DNA of 64,000 nucleotides from DATBVX01 sp963705495 (GTDB lineage: Bacteria; Pseudomonadota; Gammaproteobacteria; Steroidobacterales; Steroidobacteraceae). The position numbers and the translations under genes were made by a program. Numbering within the stretch: the stretch's first letter is position 1; every line of letters starts with the position of its first letter. Of this stretch, positions 8,754 through 16,192 are shown one piece after another. The DNA lies in NCBI GenBank assembly GCA_963705495.1, contig CAVPJQ010000022.1, forward strand, positions 124,001 through 188,000, given 5' to 3'. The notes under the pieces are model-generated. The model ran no database searches. It worked only from the letters and a program-made list of their open reading frames with translations, and was not told the origin of the DNA.

Positions 8754-9293
8754 GTGAGCAAGCCACAAATTCGGCTCATCGTTACCACGGATCCAGGCAC
8801 AAAGCGGTGGATGATGGAGCTCGGCCGCGCGATTGTGTTCTTCGGTGTTCTCGAGGGGCTAATGCTCGACTGGGCCGCGCTGCTTCGCAGCGATCCGAGG
8901 GTGCTGGCGAGGTATCACAAGGACGACATGAAGAAGATCGCACCGCTCTTGCGTAAGGCCGTGCAGCACTGGGCGCACGCCGTTCCGCCAGCGATACGCA
9001 GACGGGCGCTCGCTGCAGTGAAGCGTGCCGAGCGCCTCACCAATCCTCGCAATGATATTGCGCACTCCAGGATTGAATTCATGCCGGCTCAAGATGGAAC
9101 ACATGTCCCAGTCGGGCTCGTAATCGGCAAACCATTGAGGGCGGGGCGCAGAGTCTTTGCCCTGCGCCGGTTCGACTGGCTGGCAGCTTTCGTGCAGGAA
9201 GCAAAGGCTACAACGAAGGAGATGCACGCGGCGATGGAGAAGCTGTCGGAGGCCATCGGTGAGCATGCGCCTGTGCATGGGTGGGCGCGCTGA
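8754..9293 (+). CDS. Hypothetical protein with HEPN-like RNDIAH motif
   Basis: 179 aa, predicted mostly helical. GTG start with CGGAGGA at 8741-8747 as ribosome site. Residues 99-104 read R-N-D-I-A-H inside TNPRNDIAHSRIEF. This fits the R-[polar]-x3-H signature of HEPN-type nucleases, many of which act in toxin-antitoxin or phage-defence systems. The motif follows a long amphipathic helix, as in HEPN folds. Without a search this is a resemblance, not an assignment; many non-catalytic proteins also carry RNxxAH. It is the only convincing gene in the tRNA-Lys island and is followed by a strong terminator. Confidence 0.6.
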   Translation: MSKPQIRLIVTTDPGTKRWMMELGRAIVFFGVLEGLMLDWAALLRSDPRVLARYHKDDMKKIAPLLRKAVQHWAHAVPPAIRRRALAAVKRAERLTNPRNDIAHSRIEFMPAQDGTHVPVGLVIGKPLRAGRRVFALRRFDWLAAFVQEAKATTKEMHAAMEKLSEAIGEHAPVHGWAR

Positions 9294-9316
9294 TGCCGTG
9301 AGAACGCGTACGCAAG

Positions 9317-9348
9317 GCCTCGGCATCGCGAGGTGTCGGGGCTTTTTT
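9317..9348 (+). terminator. Rho-independent terminator after the HEPN-like gene
   Basis: GCCTCGGCATC at 9317-9327 pairs with GGTGTCGGGGC at 9332-9342 (11 pairs, three of them G-U) around a four-base GCGA loop, followed directly by six T residues (9343-9348). It lies 23 bases after the stop of the 8754-9293 gene. Confidence 0.8.
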
Positions 9349-9379
9349 GTTTGTGCGGATAGTTACCGCAAACTGAAAG

Positions 9380-10010
9380 TCATTCCGGGCTTGGAACTTC
9401 GAAGGCCCCGAGACCGCTAAGCGGGGCTTTTCTTATCAGTTCCCGGCACATAATCCTGGCGGCTTCGACATGCCGCGCGGCCACCGCAGCCGAATCACCG
9501 ATCCAGATGCCATCGAGTGAAGTCAGAATCGTGCTGGCCTCGCCGCTATCATCGACTCGGCGCAGCGCATCCTTCACTACCGACATTGCAAATTCCAGTC
9601 GCACCTTGATAGCGGGCTTCTGGTGGTTTTCTGCGAGGCTCTTGCCGAGGCATTGTTCGGCGCGCTGTAGCTGGTTTCGCAGCGTGCTTGTGTCTGTATG
9701 TGTGGAAGCCGGCGACATGGGCCAAGCTTTTGCCGATTTGGCGGAGCAGTCTGTGCGCCACCGTACGGCCGTGAGTGGCAAGGTGCCGTCGCAAGGTGTC
9801 GGGGCATCTTTGTGCCGCGGCGCAGTATGTAGTCTGGACCCCGAAATTGCGCCCCCTGACTATACGGCTGTAGATCTCAAGCTCCCGCGCTTCCTCGCCC
9901 ATGTTGTCGGCGGGGCTGCGCAGCAGGAATTCACGGTCGCAGATGTAATTCGCCTCCTTGCCAATGCCGCAGGTGGCATCCATTCGGGAGCACCGGCCGA
10001 TGAAAGACAA
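9380..10010 (-). pseudogene. Possible frameshifted hypothetical gene in the island
   Basis: Two overlapping minus-strand frames look like parts of one protein. The 5' part (10010 to about 9690) reads MDATCGIGKEANYICDREFLLRSP-like sequence then CPDTLRRHLATHGRTVAHRLL. The 3' part (about 9700 to 9380) reads LRNQLQRAEQCLG... and KVRLEFAMSVVKDALRRVDD. Each sounds protein-like only in its own section, so a single frameshift near 9700 would join them. No family is recognised. The alternative is that neither is coding, and the plus-strand terminator at 9405-9434 lies in the 3' end. Confidence 0.3.
9405..9434 (+). terminator. Second plus-strand terminator hairpin
   Basis: GCCCCG (9405-9410) and CGGGGC (9422-9427) form a perfect 6-bp stem with an 11-base loop, followed by TTTTCTT. 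Two terminators within 120 bases insulate the island gene from what follows. This hairpin falls inside the end of the minus-strand ORF annotated next, which weakens that ORF. Confidence 0.6.
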
Positions 10011-10334
10011 CGCAAGCTAAGATGAGGTGTCTGAGCACTTCACCGCGCTTGCGAACATGGTGCCACCTGACTTCGTGCCATGGCCTCCAGGACCTCTCTG
10101 TTTGACCGTTCAACAGATCGGCAGGCTCACCTGCAGGGCAGCCGAGCCGCTGGTGAAGAGGATCCATACCGAGGCCGGCTAGCATTCGATCCTGTGAGTG
10201 ATCCGGAGTACCTTGACTTCCTACCATTGTCGTCGACCCCGAAGACGGTGGAGTCATGGCGGGCGTCCAGGCCGAAACTCCGCCGAACTACACAATACCG
10301 ATCTGCGATCGAATCGGTGGTTAATGACGAGATT
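10011..10334. other. Stretch without a supportable gene
   Basis: Open frames here on both strands run into the tRNA-Lys gene and show no family pattern or good start. No integrase fragment, hairpin or promoter could be identified. Probably degenerate island DNA. Confidence 0.4.
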
Positions 10335-10410
10335 TGGTGGGCCGTGCGCGAATCGAACGCGCGACCAACAGATTAAAAGTCTGCTGCTCTACCGACTGAG
10401 CTAACGGCCC
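10335..10410 (-). tRNA. tRNA-Lys (anticodon TTT)
   Basis: 76 nt including encoded CCA. The minus strand folds as a full cloverleaf: acceptor GGGCCGT/ACGGCCC, D arm with AGCTCAGTCGGTAGAGC, anticodon loop CTTTTAA (anticodon TTT, reads AAA/AAG), T arm with GTTCGAATC, discriminator A. It is the apparent integration target of the island to its left. Confidence 0.97.
10349..10372 (+). repeat. Right direct repeat inside tRNA-Lys
   Basis: The 24 bases identical to 8173-8196. They lie within the T arm, variable loop and 3' anticodon stem of the intact tRNA-Lys and form the proximal att-like site. Confidence 0.75.
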
Positions 10411-10485
10411 ATTGGCGGGGATGCCGGGGGGGCGAAATGATAGCGGAAATGCCCCGCCAAAGTGAGAATTCGCGAGGCTCGCGGG

Positions 10486-11364
10486 TCACTTGAAGATCAC
10501 GGTCCGGTGTCCGTTGAGCAGGATCCGGTGTTCGACGTGCCAAGTCACCGCGCGCGCCAGCACCAGGGCCTCGATGTCGCGTCCGGCAGCGGCGCAGGCT
10601 TCGACGCTCATCGCGTGATCCGCCCGCGTCACGTCCTGCTCGATGATCGGGCCCTCGTCCAGGTCCTCGGTGACGTAGTGAGCAGTCGCACCGATCAGTT
10701 TGACGCCCCGATCGTGTGCCTGCTGGTAGGGTCGCGCGCCCTGAAAGCTCGGCAGGAAGGAATGGTGAATGTTGATGGCTCGCTCGCTCAGGCGCGCACA
10801 CAGATTGCTCGAAAGGATTTGCATGTAGCGCGCGAGCACAACGAGGTCGCAGTGCTCGCCCTCGATCAGTTCCAGCAGCCGCTCCTCTTGTCGCGCCTTG
10901 TTGGCCGGATCGACCGGCAGGTGATGAAACGGGATGTCGTGGGATGCCGCGAGCTGATAGAAGTCGCGATGATTGGACACGATCGCCGGGATGACGATCG
11001 GCAGCGCCCCGGTGCGATAGCGGAACAGCAGGTCGTTCAGGCAGTGACCGAACTTCGACACCATGATGAGCACGCGCGGCTTCACGGCCGCATCGTGCAG
11101 GTGCCATTGCATGCCGAACTGCTCGCCGACCGGCGCAAACGCGTGCTGCAGGTCCTGCAGGCCCCGGCCTGCGGGAACTGCGAAGTACACCCGCATGAAG
11201 AAACGTTGATTCTGTGCATCGCCGAACTGTGCGCTGTCGATGATGTTGCATTCGTTGGCGAGCAACAGGTTCGCCACCGCAGCGACGATGCCGATGCGAT
11301 CCGGACAGGACAGCGTAAGTATCAGGCGGCGCCCTTCGGCGCCTTCGCTGGTCGTGGGTGACAT
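10486..11364 (-). CDS. purU: Formyltetrahydrofolate deformylase
   Basis: 292 aa. Hydrolyses 10-formyl-THF to formate and THF, balancing the one-carbon pool. An N-terminal ACT-like regulatory domain (LILTLSCPDRIGIVAAVANLL, residues about 12-90) precedes a formyltransferase-fold catalytic domain with SNHRDFYQLA, INIHHSFLPSFQGARPY and IGATAHYVTEDLDEGPIIEQD. The frame extends upstream without conserved sequence; the ATG at 11364 (MSPTTSEGAEG...) places the ACT domain correctly. It lies 13 bases after a MetF-like gene, so the two are probably co-transcribed. Confidence 0.95.
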   Translation of the reverse strand: MSPTTSEGAEGRRLILTLSCPDRIGIVAAVANLLLANECNIIDSAQFGDAQNQRFFMRVYFAVPAGRGLQDLQHAFAPVGEQFGMQWHLHDAAVKPRVLIMVSKFGHCLNDLLFRYRTGALPIVIPAIVSNHRDFYQLAASHDIPFHHLPVDPANKARQEERLLELIEGEHCDLVVLARYMQILSSNLCARLSERAINIHHSFLPSFQGARPYQQAHDRGVKLIGATAHYVTEDLDEGPIIEQDVTRADHAMSVEACAAAGRDIEALVLARAVTWHVEHRILLNGHRTVIFK

Positions 11365-11377
11365 TGAGGGGACTCTA

Positions 11378-12319
11378 TCAGTTCGCAGACGTGAGGCTGA
11401 AGCCCCCGTCGTCATCGAGCTCGAACCGGCCATCCGCGACCGCATTGAACCAGCGGCAGGTGCGCACCAGGCCGCCGAAGGAATACAGGTGCAGGCCGTC
11501 GATGACCAGCTCGCCCGACTGGTACGCACGCGCGAGCTCGCGCACGATCCTTTCCGGGCCGCGTTCCCCGATCAGCTTGGTCAGCGCACTGCCACGAGTG
11601 CCAATGGCCCGAATCGAGGGACCGACCCCACACCGCATGGCGAAGTTCAGGAGCGTCGTGAGCTTTGCGGGTCCCGCGAGTCCGATGGTGATCATGCCGG
11701 GCACGCCGCGAGTGCGCAGCTGCTGACACCAATCAATGATCGGTGCGCTTTCGAACAGGAACTGGGTGACGAAGGTGATCTCGATGCCGAGCTGCCGCGC
11801 GAGTTGCGCCTTGGCCGCCTCGGCGGCACGCACTTCGTTTTCCGCCACCGAGGGGTGACCCTCGGGATGGCCCGCAATGCTCAGCGAATTGATGCCGTAG
11901 CGTCCCAGCAAGCCGGTGTTCATGACTTCGATGCTCGCCGCGAAAGGTCCCTGCGGCTCCTTCACATCGCCGGCGATGAGCAGCACCTGCTTCACCGAAG
12001 CCACACCCGATAATCCCTCGAGGACTTGCTGCAGCTCGTCCTTGCTCGCGAGCTTTCGCACCGGCAGGTGCGGGACCGGTTCGAACCCCTGGGCGCGAAC
12101 CTGCGCGGCAGCCTCTATCGTCGCCTTCCACGTCTGTCCTGGCAGATGGCTGATGTAGAGCTGCAGGCCGCCCGGCAACAGGGCCCGGCACTCCGGCAAT
12201 TTCGACAGGTCGTGCACCGACATCTCGATGGATGACCTGCGACACAGGTGGACGATGGCGCTGCGCTCGTCATTGGGCATCGCGGACATCCGTCGAGCGC
12301 GGGCTGCTTGTGAGGTCAT
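11378..12319 (-). CDS. Methylenetetrahydrofolate reductase family protein
   Basis: About 313 aa, TIM-barrel MetF family. Visible family elements are EPVPHLPVRKLASKDEL (FAD/folate region), VLLIAGDVKEPQGPF (equivalent of the R-G-D-x-P segment), LSIAGHPEGHPSV and ITQFLFE-like FVTQFLFESAPI. The family reduces 5,10-methylene-THF to 5-methyl-THF, or runs in reverse when methyl groups are catabolised. Start uncertain: ATG at 12319, 12289 or 12280; none has a strong ribosome site. It pairs with purU downstream and faces folD, suggesting a C1-oxidation set rather than methionine synthesis. A second MetF-family gene lies at 42295-43179. Confidence 0.82.
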   Translation of the reverse strand: MTSQAARARRMSAMPNDERSAIVHLCRRSSIEMSVHDLSKLPECRALLPGGLQLYISHLPGQTWKATIEAAAQVRAQGFEPVPHLPVRKLASKDELQQVLEGLSGVASVKQVLLIAGDVKEPQGPFAASIEVMNTGLLGRYGINSLSIAGHPEGHPSVAENEVRAAEAAKAQLARQLGIEITFVTQFLFESAPIIDWCQQLRTRGVPGMITIGLAGPAKLTTLLNFAMRCGVGPSIRAIGTRGSALTKLIGERGPERIVRELARAYQSGELVIDGLHLYSFGGLVRTCRWFNAVADGRFELDDDGGFSLTSAN

Positions 12320-12513
12320 TCGGGAGTCGTGGCTGGCTGAAGCGGGGATCTCTAACGCGGTAATCGGGCCAAAGTTTGCCGCGTTTCTGGGGCGCGAACT
12401 CGACTTGTAGCGAAACGTCCGACAAGCTTCCGGCGCACTGCCAGTATGGCCGCGCAAGGCGGGATTTGAAACAATCGATCGCCCACAACACCCGGAAAAC
12501 CAGCGAGGAACGC

Positions 12514-13413
12514 TTGACCGCGAGAATCATTGACGGAAAGACCATCGCCGCTGATCTGTGCCTGCGCGTCGGCCAACGCGCCGCAGAGTTTCGCAAAGCG
12601 AAAAGTATCGAGCCAGGATTGGCCGTGGTTCTCGCTGGTGACGATCCTGCCAGCCGCCTCTACGTCGACAGCAAGAGCAAGCAGGCCACCGCCGTCGGGA
12701 TACGCAGCTTCGATTACCGCATGCCAGCCAGCGTGACGACCGCGGAGCTCTATCGCCTGATTGATGAGCTCAACGCCAGGGCCGACGTCCATGGGATCCT
12801 GGTGCAGTTGCCGTTGCCGAAGCAGGTCGATGAAACCGGTGTTCTGCTGCGGATCGATCCGCGCAAGGATGTTGATGGTTTCCATCCGATCAACGTCGGA
12901 CGTCTTGCGACCGGGCTCGATGCGGTGGTCCCCTGCACGCCGCTCGGCAGCCTGATTCTGATTCGCAGCGTCCGATCTGATCTCGCTGGCGCACGCGCGC
13001 TGATCGTCGGGCGCTCGAACATTGTCGGCAAGCCAGCCGCGCAGCTGCTGTTGCGCGAGCACTGCACGGTGACGATCGCCCATTCACGCACGCGCGACCT
13101 GCCCGCGCTGTGCCGCGAGGCGGAAGTGCTGGTCGCGGCCATCGGACGCCCGAAGGCGATCCGGGGCGATTGGATCCGCGAGGGCGCCATCGTCATCGAT
13201 GTCGGGATCAACCGGGTCACGGATGAAGCGGGTCGCAATCGCGTCGTGGGCGATGTCGATTTCGAATCCGCGGTGAATCGAGCCGGGGCCATCACACCCG
13301 TCCCGGGCGGTGTCGGTCCCATGACCATTGCATGCCTGCTGCTCAATACGCTGAACGCGGCGATTCGCGCGACGCCCGGCGCCGGAGATGCCCTATCACC
13401 GTTTCAGAGTTGA
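12514..13413 (+). CDS. folD: Bifunctional methylene-THF dehydrogenase / methenyl-THF cyclohydrolase
   Basis: 299 aa. Interconverts 5,10-methylene-THF and 10-formyl-THF with NADP. Motifs are GDDPASRLYVDSKSKQA (catalytic Lys region), GILVQLPLPKQVD, KDVDGFHPINVGRL, the Rossmann segment ALIVGRSNIVGKPAAQLLL, and TPVPGGVGPMT at the C terminus. The start chosen is TTG at 12514 (product MTARIIDGKTIAADL) with GCGAGGAA just upstream; the open frame further upstream is not conserved. Divergent from the MetF-like/purU pair. Its stop comes 1 base before the queC stop on the other strand. Confidence 0.97.
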   Translation: MTARIIDGKTIAADLCLRVGQRAAEFRKAKSIEPGLAVVLAGDDPASRLYVDSKSKQATAVGIRSFDYRMPASVTTAELYRLIDELNARADVHGILVQLPLPKQVDETGVLLRIDPRKDVDGFHPINVGRLATGLDAVVPCTPLGSLILIRSVRSDLAGARALIVGRSNIVGKPAAQLLLREHCTVTIAHSRTRDLPALCREAEVLVAAIGRPKAIRGDWIREGAIVIDVGINRVTDEAGRNRVVGDVDFESAVNRAGAITPVPGGVGPMTIACLLLNTLNAAIRATPGAGDALSPFQS

Positions 13414-13414
13414 G

Positions 13415-14080
13415 CTACTGATAGCGGGTCGGATCGGCGATCCCGGCCGCCTCGAAGCCCGCACGCCGCAGGCGGCACGAATCGCAACGTCCGCACGCAC
13501 GGCCCTCCTCGTCGGCCTGGTAGCACGACACGGTCATTGAGAAATCGACGCCCAGCTCGAGCCCGCGCTTCACGATCTGCGCCTTCGACATCTGGATCAA
13601 TGGCGCACGGATACGCAGCGGCTTGCCTTCAACACCGGCCTTGGTTGCGAGGGCCGCCAGCTTCTCGAACGCCGCAATGAACTCCGGACGGCAGTCCGGA
13701 TATCCTGAATAGTCGACCGCGTTCACGCCGATGAAGATATCGCGTGCCTCGAGTACCTCTGCCCAACCCAGCGCCAGCGCGAGAAATATCGTGTTGCGCG
13801 CGGGAACGTACGTAATCGGGATGCCGCCCGCAGCTTCCTCGGGCACCGCGAGACTCTTATCGGTTAGCGCCGACCCACCGATGCCCGCGAGATCGACACT
13901 CATGACCCGATGCTCAGCAGCCCCCCACAGTCGCGCGATGTGCCGGGCGGCCTTGAGCTCAGCGTCATGGCGCTGCCCATACGAGCAGCTCAGCGCGTAG
14001 CACTCGAACCCTTCCCGGCGCGCGATCGCAAGCGTCGTCGCAGAATCGAGCCCGCCTGACAGAAGCACAACTGCGCGCAC
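13415..14080 (-). CDS. queC: 7-cyano-7-deazaguanine synthase
   Basis: 221 aa. Converts 7-carboxy-7-deazaguanine to preQ0 with ATP and ammonia in queuosine biosynthesis. The N-terminal PP-loop VVLLSGGLDSATTLAIA binds ATP. VPARNTIFLALALGWAE is typical, and the C-terminal zinc site reads C-YQADEEGRA-C-GR-C-DS-C. It starts 1 base after queE, so the two are coupled. Confidence 0.97.
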   Translation of the reverse strand: MRAVVLLSGGLDSATTLAIARREGFECYALSCSYGQRHDAELKAARHIARLWGAAEHRVMSVDLAGIGGSALTDKSLAVPEEAAGGIPITYVPARNTIFLALALGWAEVLEARDIFIGVNAVDYSGYPDCRPEFIAAFEKLAALATKAGVEGKPLRIRAPLIQMSKAQIVKRGLELGVDFSMTVSCYQADEEGRACGRCDSCRLRRAGFEAAGIADPTRYQ

Positions 14081-14081
14081 G

Positions 14082-14735
14082 CTACTTACCCGGCACGTTG
14101 CCCCACAGGTACTTGTGGAGCTGGATCTGGAATCGCACCGGCAAGTGATCGGCGAGGATCCAGTCAGCGAGCTCGGCGCCCGCGAGCTGTTCGTGGCTCG
14201 GCGAGAACAGGATCGGGCAGCGCTCCCCGAGGGCGTGCTCGCGGATGAATCCCTTGCTCCACTCGTAGTCGGGGCGATCGCAGATCACGAACTTGAGCTG
14301 ATCGGTGGGGCGCAGGTCCGCGAAGTTTTCCAACCGATTGCGGTGACTTTCGAGTGAGCCGGGCGTTTTCACATCGACGACGCGCACCACGCGCTCATCG
14401 ACTGCCGAGACGTCGAGGGCACCACTCGTTTCAAGTGAAACACGATAGCCGGCGTCACAAAGCTGCTTGAGCAGTGGCAGACAAGCCCGCTGAGCAAGCG
14501 GTTCACCACCTGTCACGCAGACATAGCGTGTACCGTGACGTACGACTTCACTCAGCACATCTTCGAGAGCCCACCATTCCCCGCCATGAAACGCATACGC
14601 GGTGTCGCAATACTGGCAGCGCAGCGGGCAGCCGGTCAGCCGCACGAATACGGTCGGGATTCCGACGCTGTCCGCTTCGCCTTGCAGCGAATAGAAAATC
14701 TCGGTGATCTTCAGCCGGGTGGGATCGCTCGACAC
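14082..14735 (-). CDS. queE: 7-carboxy-7-deazaguanine synthase (radical SAM)
   Basis: 217 aa. Radical SAM enzyme that contracts 6-carboxytetrahydropterin to 7-carboxy-7-deazaguanine. The N terminus ITEIFYSLQGEADSVGIPTVFVRLTG leads to the cluster motif C-PLR-C-QY-C. CVTGGEPLAQ follows as the SAM-binding GGE motif. It is the first of the two queuosine genes and lies 71 bases downstream of cpoB. Confidence 0.96.
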   Translation of the reverse strand: MSSDPTRLKITEIFYSLQGEADSVGIPTVFVRLTGCPLRCQYCDTAYAFHGGEWWALEDVLSEVVRHGTRYVCVTGGEPLAQRACLPLLKQLCDAGYRVSLETSGALDVSAVDERVVRVVDVKTPGSLESHRNRLENFADLRPTDQLKFVICDRPDYEWSKGFIREHALGERCPILFSPSHEQLAGAELADWILADHLPVRFQIQLHKYLWGNVPGK

Positions 14736-14806
14736 ATCATTTCTGCCTGCAGATTTCGTCCGGCCATTGAGCGTGGCCGTAACCGCGGCAATCTATGCGT
14801 TGCCGG

Positions 14807-15565
14807 TCAGTGCCCTTCGTCTTTCATGCGTTGCAGCCGGCTCGCCGCCTCGGGTGCCGCGGTTGAATCGGGAAAGTCCTTGGTCACGCGCGTCAATGCA
14901 TCCCGCGCCGCATTCCAGTTCTTGAGCTCGTACTGGCAGTAGCCGATCTTGAGCCACGCATCGGGGAGCTTGCGCGATTCCTTGTAACGGTCGACCACGA
15001 CACGGAAAGTCTTGAGCGCCTCATCGTAGCTGCGCGTCACGTAGTAGCTCTCACCGAGCCAGTACTGGGCGTTGTCTGCCAGCGAGCTGGCTGGAAATGC
15101 CACCAGGAATTGCTGGAAGGCCGCGGTCGCCTTCTCGTACTGCCCGGACTTGAGCAGATCGAATGCCGCCTGGTAGTTGGCCCGGTCCGATCCTGCGGGA
15201 ACCGGCAGGGCACTGCCGTTGCCGTCGGAGGTCACGGCTGGTGTGCCAGCTTCGATGGCCTTTACGCGCCGGTCCAGGTCAGCATACAGATCGCGCTGCT
15301 GGCCCTTGCCCTTCTCATTCTGAAACTGCAGCTCATCGAGCGAACCGCGCAACGAGCGCACCTCGGTCTGCAGTGCCTGCAGCTGTTGCGACAGCTCCAG
15401 CAGGCTTTGATTCGAGATCACACGCTCGATGCGTTCGAGCCGCCGATCGAGGTCGTTCAACTTGATAGTGACTGGATCGTCGGGCCCAGGCGTGCTGGCG
15501 CACCCGGCCACCAGGACGAACAAGGCAATCCCTGCCGCTCTGCGCATCACGCTGCGTGGCACCAT
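14807..15565 (-). CDS. cpoB: Tol-Pal system coordinator CpoB (YbgF)
   Basis: 252 aa. An N-terminal trimerising coiled coil (KLNDLDRRLERIERVISNQ... to EKGKGQQRDLYADLDRRV) is followed by TPR repeats (YQAAFDLLKSGQYEKATAAFQQFL, AQYWLGESYYVTRSYDEALKTF, AWLKIGYCQYELKNWNAARDAL). CpoB links outer-membrane constriction to peptidoglycan synthesis at division. Unlike the E. coli protein, the signal ends in a lipobox (VLVAGC), so this one may be a lipoprotein. It lies 11 bases after pal. Confidence 0.93.
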   Translation of the reverse strand: MVPRSVMRRAAGIALFVLVAGCASTPGPDDPVTIKLNDLDRRLERIERVISNQSLLELSQQLQALQTEVRSLRGSLDELQFQNEKGKGQQRDLYADLDRRVKAIEAGTPAVTSDGNGSALPVPAGSDRANYQAAFDLLKSGQYEKATAAFQQFLVAFPASSLADNAQYWLGESYYVTRSYDEALKTFRVVVDRYKESRKLPDAWLKIGYCQYELKNWNAARDALTRVTKDFPDSTAAPEAASRLQRMKDEGH

Positions 15566-15576
15566 AGGGCTGATGC

Positions 15577-16101
15577 TCAGTTCACGTAGACGATTTCAAC
15601 GCGGCGATTCTTGGCCCAGGCCGCCTCGTCGCTGCCCTCCACCGCCGGCCGTTCCTCGCCGTAACTGACTGTCGCGATCTGGCCCTCGCCGACCCCGAGC
15701 AACATGAGCGCGCGCCTGACAGCCTGCGCACGCCGTTCCCCGAGGCCGATGTTGTATTCACGCGAGCCGCGCTCGTCCGCGTGCCCTTCCAGCCGTACCC
15801 GGAGCGCGGAGCTGGTCGCGAGACGCCGCGCATGGGCGGCAATGATGTCGCGGTATTCGGCGCGGATGTCAGCGTTGTCGAAATCGAAATAGATGATTCG
15901 CACGGCGAGACCCGCCTGCTGGCCCGCCGCACCGGCCCCGCTCGCGCCCCCCTGGCCCACAGGGCTGGTTTCCAGGCCCGGAGTCGTTGCACCACCTTCT
16001 TCCGAGGTCGCAGGAGGCGCTTCCTTCACCGCGTCGCGTTTCGGGCAGCCCATCAGCAGCAGCGTCGCCGAGAGCATCGTCAGTAGGAGCGCGTTTCGCA
16101 T
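15577..16101 (-). CDS. pal: Peptidoglycan-associated outer-membrane lipoprotein Pal
   Basis: 174 aa. Signal with lipobox LLMGC (Cys19), a Gly/Ala-rich linker, then an OmpA-like peptidoglycan-binding domain (IIYFDFDNADIRAEYRDIIAAHA, LEGHADERGSREYNIGLGERRAQAV, ending RRVEIVYVN). It anchors the outer membrane to the cell wall and binds TolB. It sits between tolB and cpoB in the standard order. Confidence 0.97.
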   Translation of the reverse strand: MRNALLLTMLSATLLLMGCPKRDAVKEAPPATSEEGGATTPGLETSPVGQGGASGAGAAGQQAGLAVRIIYFDFDNADIRAEYRDIIAAHARRLATSSALRVRLEGHADERGSREYNIGLGERRAQAVRRALMLLGVGEGQIATVSYGEERPAVEGSDEAAWAKNRRVEIVYVN

Positions 16102-16192
16102 TTCCCGTATCTCCAGTGCGCAGACATTTCGAGTCGCCGCTTTCTACCACAGACGCCTGATCGGGGACACCCCTCGCAAGGCTTCACGCCAA

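Larger units (their letters stand above)
8173..10372. mobile_element. Small genomic island between tRNA-Lys att-like repeats
   Basis: About 2.2 kb between the distal tRNA-Lys fragment (8173-8196) and the intact tRNA-Lys (10335-10410). The geometry fits integration into the 3' end of the tRNA gene. Contents: no integrase or transposase, one good hypothetical CDS (8754-9293), two plus-strand terminators, a possible frameshifted minus-strand ORF and otherwise poor coding potential. It differs from the dense core gene blocks on both sides. It is best seen as a decayed or satellite-like element. Confidence 0.55.

Noticed and set aside
10080..10376. 98-codon plus-strand frame running into tRNA-Lys
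   Set aside because: It reads through the antisense of the tRNA (giving VRESNARPTD), a common false ORF.
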